The notes beneath the pieces were generated by a model. That model was not told where the DNA came from and made no database searches. It worked only from the letters and a program-made list of their open reading frames with translations. From Thermoplasmata archaeon (lineage in GTDB: Archaea; Thermoplasmatota; Thermoplasmata; Lutacidiplasmatales; UBA184): DNA of 64,000 nucleotides. The position numbers and the translations under genes were made by a program. Positions 31,993-39,945 of the stretch are shown one piece after another. Position 1 is the stretch's first letter. The number at the start of each line of letters is the position of its first letter. The stretch is taken from NCBI GenBank assembly GCA_021816865.1, contig JAKAWX010000002.1, forward strand, positions 138,110 to 202,109. Direction: 5' to 3'.

Positions 31993-33123
31993 GTGGTCGA
32001 TTCGAGCGAGGTCCAACGCGGTCTCCAGGACGTGGTCGCGCTCCAATCGCGCATCTGCTTCATCGACGGGGGGCGGGGGCGCCTCATCTACCAGGGCTAC
32101 GACATCCGCGACCTCGCGGCCCGCTCGACCTTCGAGGAGGTCGCCTACCTGCTGTGGTACGGCCGGCTCCCGAACGCCGCCCAGCTCGCCGAACTCACCG
32201 GCCGCATCGGCACGCTGCGAACGCTCCCGCCGCCGCTCGCCGAACGGATCGACGCGATGCCCGTCGACGCCCACCCGATGGACATCCTGAGGACAGCGGT
32301 CAGCGCGCTCGCGTTCTTCGAACCCGAGGAGACGAAACCGGGCCCGAGCTCGATCGGGGGCGCCCTGCGCCTCACCGCGGTCCTCCCAACGATCCTCGGC
32401 CAGTTCCACCGGCGACGGGCAGGGCTCCCGCCGATCCGCGGGCGGCCGGAGCTGTCGCAGGCGGCCTATCTCCTCTACGCCCTCCTCGACCGCGAGCCGA
32501 GCGAGCTCGAGGCGAAAGCGATCGACGTCGCGCTCGTCCTGCACGCCGACCACGAGCTCAACGCGTCGACCTTCGCAGCGCGGGTGACCGCCTCGACGCT
32601 CTCGGACCTGTACAGCGCGATCACGAGCGCGGTCGGGACCCTGAAGGGCCCGCTCCACGGTGGCGCGAACGAGCGGGTGGTCCGTCTGCTCGACCAGATC
32701 GGCTCGCCCGACCGGGTGGAGGAGGTCGTGCGGGGGATGCTCGACCGCCACGAGCGCGTAATGGGGTTCGGGCATCGGGTCTACAAGGTCGAGGATCCGC
32801 GGGCGACGATCCTGCGGGACTGGTCGCGCCGCATCGGCGAGGCGAAGGGCGATCGCCACTACTTCGATCTCCTGCGCCGCCTCGAGGAGGTCGTCCACCG
32901 CGAGAAAGGGCTCTACCCGAACGTCGACCTCTACTCGGGGTCGATCTACGCGCTCCTCGGCGTGCCGTACGACCTCTTCACGCCGATCTTCGCCGCGAGC
33001 CGCGTCGCGGGCTGGACGGCCCACGTCCTCGAGGAGTACGAGGACCTTCGGTTGATCCGTCCGACAGCGAAGTACGTCGGCGCGATCGACCTTCCCTACG
33101 TCCCCGTCGACCAGCGGGGCTAG
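31993..33123 (+). CDS. gltA: Citrate synthase
   Basis: A 376-residue enzyme, the archaeal/Gram-positive small form. It condenses acetyl-CoA with oxaloacetate at the entry of the TCA cycle. Catalytic signatures are HADHELNAST, GPLHGGANE (first catalytic His) and GFGHRVYKVEDPR (second His), with the Asp in the C-terminal region near NVDLYSG. The start is GTG 31993. A 2-methylcitrate synthase function cannot be excluded, since motifs overlap. It converges on mptD; that gene's tail is antisense to the last 146 bases. Confidence 0.95.
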   Translation: MVDSSEVQRGLQDVVALQSRICFIDGGRGRLIYQGYDIRDLAARSTFEEVAYLLWYGRLPNAAQLAELTGRIGTLRTLPPPLAERIDAMPVDAHPMDILRTAVSALAFFEPEETKPGPSSIGGALRLTAVLPTILGQFHRRRAGLPPIRGRPELSQAAYLLYALLDREPSELEAKAIDVALVLHADHELNASTFAARVTASTLSDLYSAITSAVGTLKGPLHGGANERVVRLLDQIGSPDRVEEVVRGMLDRHERVMGFGHRVYKVEDPRATILRDWSRRIGEAKGDRHYFDLLRRLEEVVHREKGLYPNVDLYSGSIYALLGVPYDLFTPIFAASRVAGWTAHVLEEYEDLRLIRPTAKYVGAIDLPYVPVDQRG

Positions 33124-33529
33124 GCCGGCGCACCCGGCGGCGCGGGCGCCGGCGCGGTCCGAGTCGGTCGACGCTCATGAGCGGGTAGCGGAGGTCGGGG
33201 CGGTGGGCGAGACGGGCCACGACCTCGACGGGGCCGTCGGCGAGACGGACGCGGACGACGAGCATCTCGGGGGTCAGGTACCGGTAGGCGAACCGACCCC
33301 GGCCGACCGGCCCGCCGCTCGCGGGGTCGACCGAGACCGAGACCTCGCGGACGAACGGCTGGAGTCCGACCGCGTCCTCGATCGCGCGCGCGAGCGCGCG
33401 CGCGGTGCGCGGGCTGACCGGCATACCGAGGTACTGGTGGAAGACGCCGCCGAGCTTGACCCCGGCCTCGAAGACGAGCGCCTCCCGGCGCGACAGCCTC
33501 GCCCGGTGGATGGCACCCTGTTCGGTCAC
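32978..33529 (-). CDS. mptD: Archaeal dihydroneopterin aldolase (MptD family)
   Basis: Residues 1-120 match the archaeal MptD family, which cleaves 7,8-dihydroneopterin to 6-hydroxymethyl-dihydropterin for folate or methanopterin-type cofactors: REALVFEAGVKLGGVFHQYLG, then RALARAIEDAVGLQP and a YPLM end. The GTG start at 33529 overlaps the pssA stop (GTGA). After the usual family end the frame continues for about 60 Arg/Pro/Gly-rich residues antisense to citrate synthase, down to 32978. This tail is probably a read-through artefact or a frameshift, since another frame would stop at 33120. Confidence 0.78.
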   Translation of the reverse strand: MTEQGAIHRARLSRREALVFEAGVKLGGVFHQYLGMPVSPRTARALARAIEDAVGLQPFVREVSVSVDPASGGPVGRGRFAYRYLTPEMLVVRVRLADGPVEVVARLAHRPDLRYPLMSVDRLGPRRRPRRRVRRPSPAGRRGRREGRSRRRTSLSDGSTEGPRTPRGRGPSSPRRGSRRRSA

Positions 33530-34281
33530 GGCGTTCTCGGCGCGCTGCGGTCGCGCCGCACCGTGAACGGTCCCACGACATAGTAGCTCGCGACCCCGAC
33601 CAGGAACGCGACGGCGGCGCCGAGCGCGAGGTCGTAGAGGGGCGAGCCCGTCGCGGGCCGGAACTGGAGCGGGACCAGCGCGAGCGCCGCGGCCACAGCG
33701 GTCGCGGCCATCGGCAGGCGCATCGCGTTCCCCCGGCGGAGCTTCGGGTACGGAATGGGGACGACCATCAGTACGGAGATCACGGCCACGCCCGTCAAGA
33801 GGCCGACCGGCGCGACGCCTGCGAACGCCGGGGTGTCGTGGAAGAGGACCGCCACCGTGACGGCCAGTGCGGCCTGGGGGGTCGGGACCCCGAGGAAGTG
33901 GGGGTGTTGGAAGGCGCGAACCGTGAAGTAGACGAGTCGCGCGACCGCCGCCGCCAGGTACGCCCCGGCGAGGGCGGTCGCGAGCGGGACCCACGGCGCC
34001 CAGGTTCCCACGTCCCCGGTATGAACGGCGATCAGGAAAGCGGGGGCGAGCCCGAACGTGACCGCGTCGGCGACGGAGTCGGCGATGCGGCCGAACCGGC
34101 TCGGTCCCGCGGAGCTCCGACGGGAGAAGACGCCGTCGAGCCCGTCGAAGCCGATCGCCGACGCGATGAGGAGCATCGCCCAGAGCTTGTTGCCGGCGAG
34201 GATGTAGAGGACCGCGCCGACGCCGAGGGCCGCGTTCGCGAGGGTCGAGAGGTTCGCGTAGACCCGGTAGCGGTCGGTCAC
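33526..34281 (-). CDS. pssA: CDP-archaeol/diacylglycerol serine O-phosphatidyltransferase
   Basis: A 251-residue membrane enzyme of the CDP-alcohol phosphatidyltransferase family that transfers serine to CDP-archaeol, giving archaetidylserine. The motif D-x2-DG-x2-(A/S)R-x8-G-x3-D-x3-D is present as FDGLDGVFSRRSS then GRIADSVADAVTFG, with Ser in place of the first Ala. About seven helices are predicted. The GTG start overlaps the asd stop by 4 bases, and its own stop overlaps mptD. With asd it makes the serine and ethanolamine polar heads of membrane lipids. Confidence 0.92.
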   Translation of the reverse strand: MTDRYRVYANLSTLANAALGVGAVLYILAGNKLWAMLLIASAIGFDGLDGVFSRRSSAGPSRFGRIADSVADAVTFGLAPAFLIAVHTGDVGTWAPWVPLATALAGAYLAAAVARLVYFTVRAFQHPHFLGVPTPQAALAVTVAVLFHDTPAFAGVAPVGLLTGVAVISVLMVVPIPYPKLRRGNAMRLPMAATAVAAALALVPLQFRPATGSPLYDLALGAAVAFLVGVASYYVVGPFTVRRDRSAPRTP

Positions 34282-34904
34282 GGCCGCTCCCGGGCGATGG
34301 CGGTCGTGCCGGCGAGCACCGCCGCGCCGACGCGCACCGTCGCCTCGGCCCGCGCCGCCGGGAGGACGACGTCCACGCGCGACCCGAGCACGATCATCCC
34401 GAGGCGTTGGCCCTTCTGACCCGTGTCCCCCGCGCGCACGAACGCGACCAGCCGCCGCGCGAGAATCCCCGTGATCTGGACGACCTCGACCTCGCCGATC
34501 GCGGTCTCGAGCCGGTAGGAGCGCCGGACGTTCCGGCCGGCGTCGGGGCGGTAGGCGGGCCGGTGGCCGGCGCCCCCCGGCGAAACCTCGACGACCGTCG
34601 CGTCGAGCGGGAAGCGGTTGACGTGGACGTTCGTGACGTTCATGAAGACCGATATGCGCAGTCGGTCGCCGTCGACCTCGACCGCGCGGACCCGACCGTC
34701 CGCCGCCGACACGATCCCGCCCCCGGGGACCCGCTCGGGGTCGCGGAAGAACGCCGCGAAGAAGGCGGCGAGCGCCCCCGCGGTGAGGAACGATGCGAGG
34801 ACGAAAGGTGACGGGGGGAGGACGCGCGTTGCGGTCAGGAGCCCGAGAAGGAGCGCCACGGCCCCCGGAGGTCCGACGAACCGGACGGCCCCGGGGGCGA
34901 GCAC
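34278..34904 (-). CDS. asd: Archaetidylserine decarboxylase (PSD-like)
   Basis: A 208-residue short (type II) phosphatidylserine decarboxylase homologue. It self-cleaves at the Gly-Ser of LGSRVDV (about residue 176) to form the pyruvoyl cofactor, then converts archaetidylserine to archaetidylethanolamine. Two N-terminal hydrophobic helices anchor it; NVHVNRFPLD is a conserved core block. It starts at GTG 34904, 4 bases after rps10, and its stop overlaps pssA, so the whole tuf-to-mptD run is one operon. Confidence 0.92.
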   Translation of the reverse strand: MLAPGAVRFVGPPGAVALLLGLLTATRVLPPSPFVLASFLTAGALAAFFAAFFRDPERVPGGGIVSAADGRVRAVEVDGDRLRISVFMNVTNVHVNRFPLDATVVEVSPGGAGHRPAYRPDAGRNVRRSYRLETAIGEVEVVQITGILARRLVAFVRAGDTGQKGQRLGMIVLGSRVDVVLPAARAEATVRVGAAVLAGTTAIARERP

Positions 34905-34908
34905 GCGT

Positions 34909-35220
34909 CTAACCGGTCAGCACGATCTCGATGTTGACGCCGTCGGGGACCTGGATCCGCATCACCTGTCGGAGGGCCCGCTCGTCGGCGTCGATGTCGA
35001 TCAGTCGCTTGTGGATCCGCATCTCCCAGTGGTCGATCGTGCTCGACCCGCCCCCGTCCGGGCCCTTGCGGACCGGCACCTTGAGGCGTTTCGTGGGCAG
35101 AGGGATCGGGCCCGCGATCGCGACGCCGGTCTTCTGGGAGATCTCGCGGATCTGCTTGCAGATCGAGTCGACCTTGTGGGAATCGCTGCCGCTCAGGGAG
35201 ATCCGGGCCTTCTGCGTCAT
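34909..35220 (-). CDS. rps10: Small ribosomal subunit protein uS10
   Basis: A 103-residue protein with the uS10 blocks [28 protein letters not shown] and HKRLIDIDA. It sits in the head of the 30S subunit. It follows the EF-1 alpha gene by 42 bases, the conserved archaeal order, and is followed after 4 bases by asd. Confidence 0.97.
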   Translation of the reverse strand: MTQKARISLSGSDSHKVDSICKQIREISQKTGVAIAGPIPLPTKRLKVPVRKGPDGGGSSTIDHWEMRIHKRLIDIDADERALRQVMRIQVPDGVNIEIVLTG

Positions 35221-35262
35221 CGATAGTCCCTCCCCTCGGCCGACCGGTTCCCCGCGTGCGGG

Positions 35263-36540
35263 TCACTCGCGCTTCTTGACGTCCACGACGACGCCCGCCG
35301 CGACCGTCTGACCCATGTCCCGGACCGCGAAGCGGCCGAGCTGGGGGAACTCCTTGTACTTCTCGATGACGAGCGGACGCTTCGGCGTGATCTTCACGAC
35401 CGCGGCGTCCCCCGTCTTGAGCGTCTGGGGGTTCTCTTCGGCGACCTGGCCCGTCTTCGGGTCGAGGCGCTTCTGGAGCTCGGTGAACTCGCAGGCGACC
35501 TGGGCCGTGTGGCAGTGGAAGACCGGCGTGTAGCCGACCGTGATGACGCTCGGGTGGTTCAGCACCTGGATGTTCGCGATGAAGCTCTCGACGACCGTCG
35601 GGGGGCTCGATACGGGACCCGCGACGTCGCCGCGTCGGATGTCGTTCTTGTCGATGCCGCGGACGTTGAAGCCGACGTTGTCGCCCGGGATCGCCTCGGG
35701 GACGGTCTCGTGGTGCATCTCGATCGACTTCACTTCGCCCGACTTCCCGCTCGGCAGGAAGATGATCTTGTCGCCGACCTTCAGCTTCCCGGTCTCGACA
35801 CGTCCGACGGGGACGGTGCCGATGCCCGTGATCGTGTAGACGTCCTGGACCGGGAGCCGGAGCGGCTTGTCGGTCGGCTTCTCGGGGACCTTCAGGTTGT
35901 CGAGCGCCTGGAGGAGCGTCGGGCCCTTGAACCAAGGCATGTTCGGGCTCGGCTTGTTGATGTTGTCGTCCTTGAACGCCGAGATCGGGGCGAAGACGAC
36001 CTGCTGCTCGATCTTGAAGCCGACGTTCTTGAGGAGCTTCGTCAGGTCCTCCTTGATCCCGTTGTACTTCGCCTCGGAGTAGTTGACCTCCTGGCGGTCC
36101 ATCTTGTTGATCGCGCAGATGAGCTGCGTGACCCCGAGCGTCCGGGCGAGGAAGATGTGCTCCCGGGTCTGCTCCTGGACGCCTTCGGCGGCCGAGCAGA
36201 CGAGGACCGCGGCGTCCGCCTGGCTCGTCCCCGTGATCATGTTCTTGACGAAATCACGGTGGCCGGGGGCGTCGATGATCGTGAAGTAGTACTTCTGGGT
36301 GTCAAAGCGGCGGTGCGCGATGTCGATGGTGACGCCGCGCTCCCGCTCCTCCTTGAGGTCGTCCATCACCCAGGCGAACTCGAACGTCGCCTTCCCCTTC
36401 GCCTCGGCCTCCGCCCGGAACTTGTCGATCTCTTCCTGGCGAATGTAGCCGGTATCGAGCAGCAGACGACCGACGGTGGTCGATTTGCCGTGGTCGACGT
36501 GGCCGATGAAGACGATGTTGAGGTGGGGCTTCTGTGCCAT
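35263..36540 (-). CDS. tuf: Translation elongation factor 1-alpha (aEF1A)
   Basis: A 425-residue GTPase that delivers aminoacyl-tRNA to the ribosome. G1 is GHVDHGKST (13-21), G3 is DAPGHRD and G4 is NKMD; the two beta-barrel domains follow ([19 protein letters not shown] and beyond). Full archaeal length. The ATG at 36540 is preceded by GGAG and a strong palindromic TATA (36571-36580), as expected for one of the most highly expressed genes. It leads the operon tuf-rps10-asd-pssA-mptD. Confidence 0.98.
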   Translation of the reverse strand: MAQKPHLNIVFIGHVDHGKSTTVGRLLLDTGYIRQEEIDKFRAEAEAKGKATFEFAWVMDDLKEERERGVTIDIAHRRFDTQKYYFTIIDAPGHRDFVKNMITGTSQADAAVLVCSAAEGVQEQTREHIFLARTLGVTQLICAINKMDRQEVNYSEAKYNGIKEDLTKLLKNVGFKIEQQVVFAPISAFKDDNINKPSPNMPWFKGPTLLQALDNLKVPEKPTDKPLRLPVQDVYTITGIGTVPVGRVETGKLKVGDKIIFLPSGKSGEVKSIEMHHETVPEAIPGDNVGFNVRGIDKNDIRRGDVAGPVSSPPTVVESFIANIQVLNHPSVITVGYTPVFHCHTAQVACEFTELQKRLDPKTGQVAEENPQTLKTGDAAVVKITPKRPLVIEKYKEFPQLGRFAVRDMGQTVAAGVVVDVKKRE

Positions 36541-36570
36541 GCGGTGCTCCGGGCGCGGCCAAAAGGTGCC

Positions 36571-36580
36571 CCTATATAGG
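36571..36580 (-). promoter_or_regulatory. Strong TATA box of the tuf operon
   Basis: CCTATATAGG, a perfect palindrome, lies 30-40 bases upstream of ATG 36540; a short leader with GGAG would result. The remaining 190 bases up to 36775 show no gene. Confidence 0.7.
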
Positions 36581-36775
36581 CGTTGTCTCGCCGGAACACC
36601 GAGAGCGTCGCCGGCACCGACGGTCTCGGTCCGGCGAAGGGCGGCGCGCCCCGACCGGAGCCGGGGTCCGGGCCCGTCCGGGGCCGGCCGCTCGGGCCCT
36701 CGGAGACCGACCGGACCCGCACGAACTCGCCGGAGCTTCCCCGCCCATCGGGGCCCGGCGCGGGGGCCGTACGGC

Positions 36776-37177
36776 CTACGGTTCCGGCATCACGACGTGC
36801 TCGTTTCCGTCCGGGTCCCGGATCGACGCCCACCAGCCCCACGGGTCCTTGCGGGGTTCCTGGTGGAACGGCACGCCCCGGGACTTGAGCTCCGCGCAGC
36901 TCGCGGCGAAGTCCTTGCCGGGCAATCGAAGCAGGATCCCCGAGTTCCCGGGCTCGAGCGTTCCCTTCGGGTCGAACTCGGTGGTCTGGCAAAGGTGCAG
37001 GACGCCCGGCCGGCCGCGTCGGCCGACCGTCACCCAGTGTTCTTCGTCGTCGATCAGGTCGAGGCCGAGCGTGGACGTGTACCACTCGCGGGCCTTCTTG
37101 CGGTCGGAGACGACGACCGCGACGCTGGAGAAATACGGTTTCGTTCCGGTCGGTGGCTTGGACTTTGCGGGGGACAT
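36776..37177 (-). CDS. VOC-superfamily (glyoxalase/bleomycin-resistance-like) protein
   Basis: A 133-residue protein of two beta-alpha-beta-beta-beta modules: [21 protein letters not shown] in the first, [27 protein letters not shown] in the second. The DPDGNEHVV end is typical of glyoxalase I-like and dioxygenase-like VOC proteins; likely metal ligands are His/Glu in these modules. ATG 37177 is used. It is monocistronic and its substrate is unknown. Confidence 0.85.
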   Translation of the reverse strand: MSPAKSKPPTGTKPYFSSVAVVVSDRKKAREWYTSTLGLDLIDDEEHWVTVGRRGRPGVLHLCQTTEFDPKGTLEPGNSGILLRLPGKDFAASCAELKSRGVPFHQEPRKDPWGWWASIRDPDGNEHVVMPEP

Positions 37178-37417
37178 CGGGGACCTCGGCCGGACGAGGG
37201 CGTATCTCCTATTGAGGGGGGCGGGGAGGGGTGCCGAAACGGGACCCGTCGTCCCGGTCCTTCCCGGCATCCGTGGGGCCACCGGCGGTCGGTCCGGGAC
37301 CCCTCCCGGGCGGCCGGACGATCGCCCGCGGACCCGAGGCCGAGGCGGGGTCACCGGCACAAGCGATTTAGGCTGGGGGCGGGTCGGTCGTCCCGTTCGC
37401 GAGCTCCGGCGGTAACC

Positions 37418-37903
37418 GTGCCCGACCTGACCCTCCACACCGTGGGCGCCAGCCGGGCGTCGGTCGTCCGACTGATGGTCCCGACGGACGCGAACTTCGT
37501 GGGCAACGTCTTCGGCGGTCAGATCCTCGCCGAGGTCGACCGCGTGGCGTACATCACGGCCACCCGCCATGCGAAGTCCAATTGCGTAACGGCCTCGTTC
37601 GACCGTGTCGATTTCATCCTCCCGGTGCACGTGGGAGAGGTCGTTGACTTCGACGCGATGCTCACGTACGTCGGGCGCTCGTCGATGGAGGTCTGGGTCC
37701 GCGTGCAGTCCGAGGCGCTTGCCGGCGGCGCCCCCCAGCTCGTCGGCGAGGCGTTCGTCACGATGGTGGCGGTCGACCCGCACGGGCGACCGGTGCCCGT
37801 CCCGCCGCTCGTCCTCGAGACCGACGAGGAACGCGGGCGCTTCGAGGAAGGTCGCCGGCGGATGGAGGCCCGGCGACGGACGCGTTTGGCCCCATCTCGA
37901 TAG
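37418..37903 (+). CDS. Hotdog-fold acyl-CoA thioesterase
   Basis: A 161-residue thioesterase of the BFIT/ACOT (YciA-like) class. It hydrolyses acyl-CoA to free acid and CoA. Key blocks are MVPTDANFVGNVFGGQILAEVD (Asn and Gly-Gly of the active site), ASFDRVDFILPVHVGEVV, and FVTMVAVDPHGRPVPVPPL. The start is GTG 37418. The mbf1 gene begins 8 bases after its stop, so they may be co-transcribed. Chain-length preference is not readable. Confidence 0.88.
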   Translation: MPDLTLHTVGASRASVVRLMVPTDANFVGNVFGGQILAEVDRVAYITATRHAKSNCVTASFDRVDFILPVHVGEVVDFDAMLTYVGRSSMEVWVRVQSEALAGGAPQLVGEAFVTMVAVDPHGRPVPVPPLVLETDEERGRFEEGRRRMEARRRTRLAPSR

Positions 37904-37911
37904 GAAGAACC

Positions 37912-38370
37912 ATGCTGTGCGAAATGTGCGGAAAGGAATCTGAGACCGTGAGCCGGGTGCGGATCGAAGGCACGATCCTCCGGCTCTGCCCCGCTTGCGC
38001 TCGATTCGGAACCCCGATCGACCCCCCGGCCCCGGTCGCGGCGGGCGCCGTGCCGGTCGGCCGGCCGCGGACCCCGGGCGGCCCCGCCAGCCACACGGCC
38101 GGTGGAGGACGCCGCCTCGAGGAACGCGACCTCTACCAGGACATCGGAGAGATGGAACTCGCCCCCGACTGGTACCGGCGCGTGCGCGTGGCCCGCGAGG
38201 CCCTTGCTTGGACGCCCGAAGACCTCGGGAAGAAGCTCAACGAGAAGAAGTCGGTCGTGCTGAAGCTCGAGTCGGGGAGCCTTCGTCCCCCCGACGCGCT
38301 CGTACGCAAGATCGAGCACCTGCTCAAGGTCCGCCTGCGGGCGGAGCCGGAGCCGACCGGGTCGCCCTAA
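37912..38370 (+). CDS. mbf1: Multiprotein bridging factor 1-type transcription factor
   Basis: A 152-residue archaeal MBF1. It has an N-terminal zinc ribbon (CEMCGK at 3-8 and CPAC near 27), a Pro/Gly-rich linker, and a Cro/C1 helix-turn-helix at about 88-140 (RVAREALAWTPEDLGKKLNEKKSVVLKLESG). MBF1 bridges regulators and TBP and has been linked to the ribosome in archaea. The ATG follows GGAAGAA. Its stop overlaps the stop of the convergent gene (CTAA, 38367-38370). Confidence 0.92.
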   Translation: MLCEMCGKESETVSRVRIEGTILRLCPACARFGTPIDPPAPVAAGAVPVGRPRTPGGPASHTAGGGRRLEERDLYQDIGEMELAPDWYRRVRVAREALAWTPEDLGKKLNEKKSVVLKLESGSLRPPDALVRKIEHLLKVRLRAEPEPTGSP

Positions 38371-38756
38371 GGCGACGCCCGCGCGCCGCCGGAGGGCCCG
38401 CGGTCGCCGGCCATCGACGGCGGGGGACCCCGGCGGCTGTGCGGCGAGCGGCCGGCCGGGGATCCGACCGGCCGCTCGAGTCCGACCTCCGTGCCGACCT
38501 CGGCCCGCGCGAACCCCGAACCGGAGATCCCCTCAAGCACCCCTCGTAGGTCGGCCGAGTAGCGCGCGAGCAACCGCTCGCTCCAGGTGAGGTACCCCAG
38601 CCCGACGGCCGAGAGCCCGCCGACCGCCGCGACCCCGAGCGCGTCGTACGGCATCTCGAGGGCGACCAGCACGAGACCGACCACAAGGCCCAAGACGGCC
38701 GCCAGGGCGCGCCAAATGCTCCGGTGGGCCCGGCGGTCGCGGTGGGAGAACGCCAT
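38367..38756 (-). CDS. Small membrane protein
   Basis: A 129-residue protein with two adjacent hydrophobic helices (about 16-37 and 40-58) and a soluble tail of 65 residues ending in Pro/Gly/Arg-rich sequence. ATG 38756 (MAFSHRDRRAHRS) is chosen because the longer frame from 38909 lies inside argF. It follows argF by 31 bases on the same strand. No family is recognised. Confidence 0.65.
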   Translation of the reverse strand: MAFSHRDRRAHRSIWRALAAVLGLVVGLVLVALEMPYDALGVAAVGGLSAVGLGYLTWSERLLARYSADLRGVLEGISGSGFARAEVGTEVGLERPVGSPAGRSPHSRRGPPPSMAGDRGPSGGARASP

Positions 38757-38787
38757 CGTCGGACCGACGCCACCGAGCCGGGCGGCG

Positions 38788-39750
38788 TCACCGGCCCCGC
38801 GCCCGCGCCGCGCGGGGCCGCAGGAGGAGCTCGAGGATGGCCTTCTGGGCGTGAAGCCGGTTCTCGGCCTGGTCCCAGACGGCCGCGCGCGGGCCGTCGA
38901 GCACCTCATCGGTGATCTCCTGGCCGCGATGGGCCGGCAGGTCGTGCAGGACGAACGCGTCGGGGGCGGCGAGCGCGACGAGGGTCAGGTCGATCCGGAA
39001 CCGCTCGAACGCCTTCTCCCGGGCCTCCGCTTCCCCTTCGTCACCCATCGAGATCCAGACGTCGGTGTAGAGCGCGTCGGCGCCGCGGGCGGCCTCGCCC
39101 GGGTCGTGCGTCAGCTCGATCTCGGCCCGCGAGACGCGGGCCAGCTCTCGCGCTTTCGCAACGACATCGGCCCGGGGGTCGAACCCGACCGGGGTCGCGG
39201 CCGTGACATCGAGGCCGACCGCCGCGGCGCCGAGGAGGAGCGAGTGGAGCACGTTGTTGCCGTCACCGACCCACGCGAGCCGGTGCCCCCGAAAGCGTCC
39301 GCGCCAGCGCTCGTGCATCGTGAGCAGGTCGGCGACGATCTGGCACGGGTGCTCGAGGTCGTCGAGCGCATTGATCACCGGAACGCTCGCGGCCCGGGCG
39401 AGCTCGGCGAGATCGTCGTGGTGGAACGCCCGGTACGTCAGGCCGTCCACGAAACGCGAAAGGACCCGGGCCGTGTCCGCGATCGTCTCCCCACGGCTCA
39501 GTTGCAGGTCCCGGTTCGAGAGGTAGAGGGCGTGGCCCCCGAGGTCGGTCATCGCGACCTCAAAGGAGATCCGTGTCCGCGTCGACGGCTTTTCGAAGAT
39601 CATCGCCAGGTTCTTCCCGGCGAGGGTCGGACGCCGGACGCCGCGGTGCCGGTCGGACTTGAGGCGGGCCGCCCGTTCGAGAAGCGAGGGAAGGTCGGAG
39701 GCGATGTCGGCCAGCGACACAAGGTCGCGCTTGACGGACGGCGGCGTCAC
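38788..39750 (-). CDS. argF: Ornithine carbamoyltransferase
   Basis: A 320-residue transcarbamylase that makes citrulline from ornithine and carbamoyl phosphate in arginine synthesis. The carbamoyl-phosphate sites STRTR (56-60) and HPCQ (134-137) are intact, as is the SMG loop (DVWISMG, 230-236). The ornithine-side signature, usually HCLPAHRG, reads HDLPAHRG here (269-276), so the conserved Cys is Asp. AENRLHAQKA near the end is typical. GTG 39750 is the start; the frame upstream is not family-like. No other arg genes are nearby. Confidence 0.92.
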   Translation of the reverse strand: MTPPSVKRDLVSLADIASDLPSLLERAARLKSDRHRGVRRPTLAGKNLAMIFEKPSTRTRISFEVAMTDLGGHALYLSNRDLQLSRGETIADTARVLSRFVDGLTYRAFHHDDLAELARAASVPVINALDDLEHPCQIVADLLTMHERWRGRFRGHRLAWVGDGNNVLHSLLLGAAAVGLDVTAATPVGFDPRADVVAKARELARVSRAEIELTHDPGEAARGADALYTDVWISMGDEGEAEAREKAFERFRIDLTLVALAAPDAFVLHDLPAHRGQEITDEVLDGPRAAVWDQAENRLHAQKAILELLLRPRAARARGR

Positions 39751-39945
39751 GGTTCGGTGAAGACGACGACGGCCCAAAATGGTTCCGCCACCGGCTCGGA
39801 TACCGCCAGGCGCAGGGGCGAGAGTCCGGGGAGGACCGTGTGCCAAACGGCGGGGAACACTCCGGCCCGTTGCGGGGCGCGGGAGGACCCCGACGCCGTG
39901 CGCACGTTAAGAACCGGGCCCGGCTGCGGCCACGGAGGCGTCACG

